Below are positions 5,692 to 7,928 of a DNA stretch of 7,928 bases, in pieces (position 1 is the stretch's first letter; every line of letters begins with the position of its first letter). Origin of the DNA: an uncultured Neisseria sp. (GTDB lineage: Bacteria > Pseudomonadota > Gammaproteobacteria > Burkholderiales > Neisseriaceae); NCBI GenBank assembly GCA_927911515.1, contig CAKMQH010000037.1, forward strand, positions 1 through 7,928, given 5' to 3'. The notes below the pieces were generated by a model. The model was not told the origin of the DNA and searched no databases. It saw only the letters and a program-made list of their open reading frames with translations. The translations under genes were made by a program, and so were the position numbers.

Positions 5692-6446
5692 CCCTCGTCT
5701 CCACCGTCACGCTGGCGCTCTTGTGTTTCTTGATCGATACCTGCCGAAGCATACTTTATACATGGCTGCCGTTTCTCCACAAAATCTTAACGGCGACTTT
5801 TGTGTTTAAAAAAGCGGCGATTGTGCGCGCTTTCGTATTGCCTGTCGTGATGACCGCCGTATGCCTGTTCTGGTCCGATTCGGTAATGTTCTTCCTGCTG
5901 ACCGTACTCGCATGGATATATTCGTGGTGTACCTTTTTCTCCTACATCAAAAGCGAGCGGAGTATTGTCGGCGGTCTGACGGTCAATCTGTCATTGATTG
6001 CCATGTTGCCGATACTCAATGTGATAAACAAACACTCGGAGCAAACGGCGGATAACTCGGTATTGCTTATCCTGACGGCTTTGATGATATTGTTGTGGTT
6101 CAACGCCAATCTGTATTTACGGGCGTTCCATCGCGATCTGTCGCAAAAACAAGCGCAATTCCTGCTGGCACCTTGTTCGCCCAACGCATCCCTCACCGTC
6201 AAGGCACTTGCCTCATTTGCCTCCGCGCTGGTTTGGATGCTGACGCTGCCGCAGCGATGCGCCGACTATACCGAACGGGATGATATTTGGACACCTTTGG
6301 GTTTCGGCGTACTGGCATGTATGCTGACGCTTATCCTGCCGCTCGGCGGAAATCGGATGTTGTGGTTTTACCCGATCGCATTCGCCCTCGGCTGGCTGAT
6401 GCTCGTTTTGAAACAAAACGCCTACCGCAGCCTGATGCGGGCATAA
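5592..6446 (+). CDS. Polytopic membrane domain, C-terminal part of the frameshifted J-protein
   Basis: This reading frame encodes up to 284 aa from ATG 5592. It is dominated by hydrophobic helices: about 2-19, 30-48, 76-95, 98-118, 125-145, 155-176, 200-220, 232-250 and 258-276, so eight or nine inner-membrane spans. The first helix begins right at the putative start, and no Shine-Dalgarno sequence precedes it. The frame is open only back to 5553 and overlaps the upstream frame by 100 nt. Reading the -1 frame before the ATG gives a sensible junction (QKAESWRQMRIVLP). It is therefore best read as the C-terminal half of one J-domain membrane protein (4624-6446). The span is 1823 nt, one base short of a multiple of three. 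I do not recognise the membrane family or a transport motif. A DUS hairpin begins 4 nt after the TAA. Confidence 0.7.
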   Translation: MRIVLPIVAIFAAMFVAAVDQSLPDYIEAYYSLTLVSTVTLALLCFLIDTCRSILYTWLPFLHKILTATFVFKKAAIVRAFVLPVVMTAVCLFWSDSVMFFLLTVLAWIYSWCTFFSYIKSERSIVGGLTVNLSLIAMLPILNVINKHSEQTADNSVLLILTALMILLWFNANLYLRAFHRDLSQKQAQFLLAPCSPNASLTVKALASFASALVWMLTLPQRCADYTERDDIWTPLGFGVLACMLTLILPLGGNRMLWFYPIAFALGWLMLVLKQNAYRSLMRA

Positions 6447-6450
6447 CAAA

Positions 6451-6479
6451 AGGTCGTCTGAAAAGTTTTCAGACGACCT
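6451..6479 (+). terminator. DUS-pair hairpin after the J/membrane gene
   Basis: Inverted DUS copies (6451-6462 and 6468-6479) form a perfect 14-bp inverted repeat around a single central G, with a practical loop of about 5 nt. It starts 4 nt after TAA 6446. No T-run follows on the plus strand (CAACCAT), so termination may be leaky. Only 63 nt separate the hairpin from pdxA, for which I see no convincing promoter. Confidence 0.65.
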
Positions 6480-6542
6480 CAACCATACCGTACAACGCTG
6501 TTTTCATTTCTCTGCAACCGATTCATCCAATAAGGAATCCGC

Positions 6543-7541
6543 ATGACTTTACCTGTTTTAGCCGTCACTTCGGGCGAACCCGCCGGCATCGGCCCCGATA
6601 TCTGCTTGGATTTGGCGTTTCCCGATTTGCCGTGTCGCTGCATTGTATTGGGCGACAAATATCTGCTGCAAAGCCGCGCCGAGCAATTAGGCAAAACCAT
6701 CACCCTGCAAGATTTCGACCCGCAGGGCGGCAAGCCCGAACGCGGCATATTGGAAGTGTTGCACATTCCCTTAGACGCGCCCTGCCAAGCAGGCAAACTC
6801 AATCCCGCTAATGCCGCCTACGTCCTCAAACTGCTGGACACTGCCTATCAAGGCATTTCAGACGACCTCTTCGACGGCATGGTCACTGCGCCGCTGCACA
6901 AAGGCGTCATCAACGACGGACACGCCAGCGATCATTTCTTCAGCGGCCACACCGAATACCTCGCCGAAAAAAGCCAAACCGAACAAGTCGTCATGATGCT
7001 CGCGGGCGGCGGATTGCGGGTTGCGCTCGTGACTACCCACCTTCCGCTCAAAGACATCGCCGCCGCCATTACCCGCCCGCTGGTCGAATCCGTAACCCGC
7101 ATCCTTCACGCCGACCTGAGCGACAAATTCGGCATCGACAGCCCCCGTATTCTGGTTACTGGACTGAATCCGCACGCAGGCGAAAACGGTCATCTCGGTT
7201 ACGAAGAAATCGACATCATCATCCCCGCGCTCAAACAACTGCAAAGCGAAGGCATAGACGCGCGCGGCCCCTATCCCGCCGATACGGTGTTCCAGCCCTT
7301 CTTGCTCAAAGATGCCGATGCCGTTTTAGCGATGTATCACGACCAAGGATTGCCCACGCTCAAATACGCGGGCTTCGGACAAGGCGTCAACATCACGCTC
7401 GGGCTGCCCTTTATCCGCACTTCGGTCGATCACGGCACCGCGCTTGATCTCGCTGGAACAGGCAAAGCAGACTCAGGCAGCCTCATGACCGCCGTTGCCA
7501 CCGCATTGGAAATGGCGCGCCATATCCAACCGCGTTCCTGA
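6543..7541 (+). CDS. pdxA: 4-hydroxythreonine-4-phosphate dehydrogenase PdxA
   Basis: This enzyme oxidises 4-phosphohydroxy-L-threonine with NAD(P)+. The product decarboxylates to 3-amino-1-hydroxyacetone phosphate, which PdxJ joins with deoxyxylulose 5-phosphate to make pyridoxine 5'-phosphate. It is a cytosolic, metal-dependent homodimer. The 332-aa length fits the family (E. coli 329). Visible signatures are SGEPAGIGPD (10-19), GHTEYLAE (135-142), and the three metal-ligand histidines H166 (TTHLPL), H211 (NPHAGENG) and H266 (YHDQGL), at the same numbering as in E. coli. The C-terminal TSVDHGTALDLAGTGKAD segment is also present. The start is fixed by AAGGA at 6532-6536, 6 nt before ATG. An exact DUS lies inside the gene (6857-6868). 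The original terminator appears to be a DUS hairpin that is now split by a CREE. Confidence 0.97.
   Translation: MTLPVLAVTSGEPAGIGPDICLDLAFPDLPCRCIVLGDKYLLQSRAEQLGKTITLQDFDPQGGKPERGILEVLHIPLDAPCQAGKLNPANAAYVLKLLDTAYQGISDDLFDGMVTAPLHKGVINDGHASDHFFSGHTEYLAEKSQTEQVVMMLAGGGLRVALVTTHLPLKDIAAAITRPLVESVTRILHADLSDKFGIDSPRILVTGLNPHAGENGHLGYEEIDIIIPALKQLQSEGIDARGPYPADTVFQPFLLKDADAVLAMYHDQGLPTLKYAGFGQGVNITLGLPFIRTSVDHGTALDLAGTGKADSGSLMTAVATALEMARHIQPRS
6857..6868 (-). repeat. DNA uptake sequence inside pdxA
   Basis: This is an exact AGGTCGTCTGAA on the minus strand within the pdxA coding region, where the plus strand encodes ISDDL (about residues 105-109). It has no inverted partner nearby. Confidence 0.85.
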
Positions 7542-7577
7542 AATCAGATGGCTTTTTTCAAACAAACCCTTCAAGCC

Positions 7578-7775
7578 AAAGGTCGTCTGAAAACAAGAAA
7601 TATAGTGGATTAAAATTTAAATCAGGACAAGGCGACGAAGCCGCAGACAGTACAAATAGTACGGAACCGATTCACTTGGTGCTTCAGCACCTTAGAGAAT
7701 CGTTCTCTTTGAGCCAAGGCGAGGCAACGCCGTACTGGTTTAAAAGTTAATCCACTATATTTTCAGACGACCTTT
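7578..7775 (+). terminator. pdxA DUS-hairpin terminator split by a Correia element
   Basis: The arms AAAGGTCGTCTGAAAA (7578-7593) and TTTTCAGACGACCTTT (7760-7775) are perfect 16-bp complements carrying exact DUSs (7580-7591 and 7762-7773). They are separated by 166 nt, almost all of it the CREE at 7601-7759. Removing the element with one TA copy restores a 9-nt loop (CAAGAAATA), like the loop of the parA terminator, followed by a T-rich tract. It lies about 36 nt after the pdxA TGA. Confidence 0.7.
7601..7759. repeat. Complete Correia repeat enclosed element (CREE), 159 bp
   Basis: It is bounded by imperfect terminal inverted repeats, TATAGTGGATTAAAATTTAA at the left and its degenerate complement ending TTAATCCACTATA at the right, with the outer TA as the usual target duplication. 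At 159 bp it belongs to the long CREE class. The interior is shared with the partial copy at 1-130, in the same orientation. It has no coding capacity and would be moved only by a transposase acting in trans. It lies between pdxA and fbp and may influence fbp transcription. Confidence 0.92.
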
Positions 7776-7805
7776 TCTTTTTTATAGCCAGAAACCGAGT
7801 CCGAT

Positions 7806-7928
7806 ATGAAAACATTAGCGCAATTCCTACCACAACATTTACAGCAAAACAGCGTTCCTGCCGAATTGGGGCAGCGTCCTTGAATCCATCGTCGCCGCCT
7901 GCTCCGACATCAGCGGCAAAGTCCGTTT
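7806..7928 (+). pseudogene. fbp: Fructose-1,6-bisphosphatase class 1, 5' end, frameshifted and cut by window end
   Basis: The N-terminus MKTLAQFLPQHLQQN at 7806 resembles neisserial class 1 fructose-1,6-bisphosphatase, the gluconeogenic enzyme that hydrolyses fructose 1,6-bisphosphate. In the annotated frame translation stops at TGA 7881-7883 after 25 residues. Dropping one G from the GGGG run at 7868-7871 lets the frame continue as ELGSVLESIVAACSDISGKVRF to the window edge, which is the expected family sequence. So there is a one-base insertion relative to a working gene, either a true mutation or a sequence error. The ribosome binding site is weak (GAG about 7 nt before ATG). The catalytic domain lies outside the window, so the assignment rests on about 40 residues. 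Confidence 0.75.

Noticed and set aside
166..7775. Repeated 12-mers as a CRISPR array
   Set aside because: The repeats are dispersed DUS copies in both orientations without regular spacers, and no cas gene is present.
7760..7788. fbp promoter TTTTCA-17-TATAGC overlapping the DUS arm
   Set aside because: Both hexamers are only 4/6, and the predicted leader would be about 11 nt. It cannot be separated from chance in this T-rich stretch.
7868..7871. Phase-variable G tract in fbp
   Set aside because: Four G residues are too short for typical neisserial slipped-strand phase variation, and fbp is a metabolic gene.

Overview
The window reads as a chromosomal segment of a commensal-type Neisseria. 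It carries eleven exact copies of the 12-mer AGGTCGTCTGAA, counting both strands. This is the AG-mucDUS dialect of the neisserial DNA uptake sequence, known from N. mucosa/N. sicca-type species, rather than the ATGCCGTCTGAA form of meningococci and gonococci. Two Correia repeat enclosed elements (CREE) lie at the two ends in the same orientation, and all recognisable genes (gltS, parA, pdxA, fbp) fit a Neisseria chromosome. Species cannot be fixed from this window alone.

Left half, all on the minus strand. After a CREE cut by the window edge (1-130) and a DUS-hairpin terminator come a DUF1311/LprI-like lipoprotein (258-1274), a sodium/glutamate symporter gltS (1402-2622) with a good sigma70 promoter, a 340-bp AT-rich intergenic region, another DUS-hairpin terminator and a ParA/Soj-type partition ATPase (2980-3750). 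No parB is adjacent. Each gene has its own terminator downstream, so these look like three separate transcription units.

Right half, all on the plus strand, diverging from parA across 3751-3981. First is a small exported coiled-coil protein (3982-4275) that ends at an amber codon. The same frame then continues for 59 more codons of cysteine-rich, protein-like sequence (4276-4455) up to a TGA placed directly before a DUS-hairpin terminator. Next is a J-domain protein (from 4624) whose reading frame breaks near 5571-5573 and resumes one frame over as a polytopic membrane domain (to 6446). Then come pdxA of pyridoxal 5'-phosphate synthesis (6543-7541) and, after a complete CREE, the 5' end of fructose-1,6-bisphosphatase fbp (7806 to the window end), which also has a one-base frameshift after about 22 codons.

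The genes are mostly unrelated housekeeping functions: glutamate uptake, chromosome segregation, vitamin B6 synthesis and gluconeogenesis. No phage, CRISPR, defence cluster or new multi-gene system is visible. The most informative oddities are the CREE sitting inside the loop of the pdxA terminator hairpin, the amber-split secreted protein, and two single-base frameshifts within about 2.3 kb. The frameshifts could be real gene decay or sequence error.
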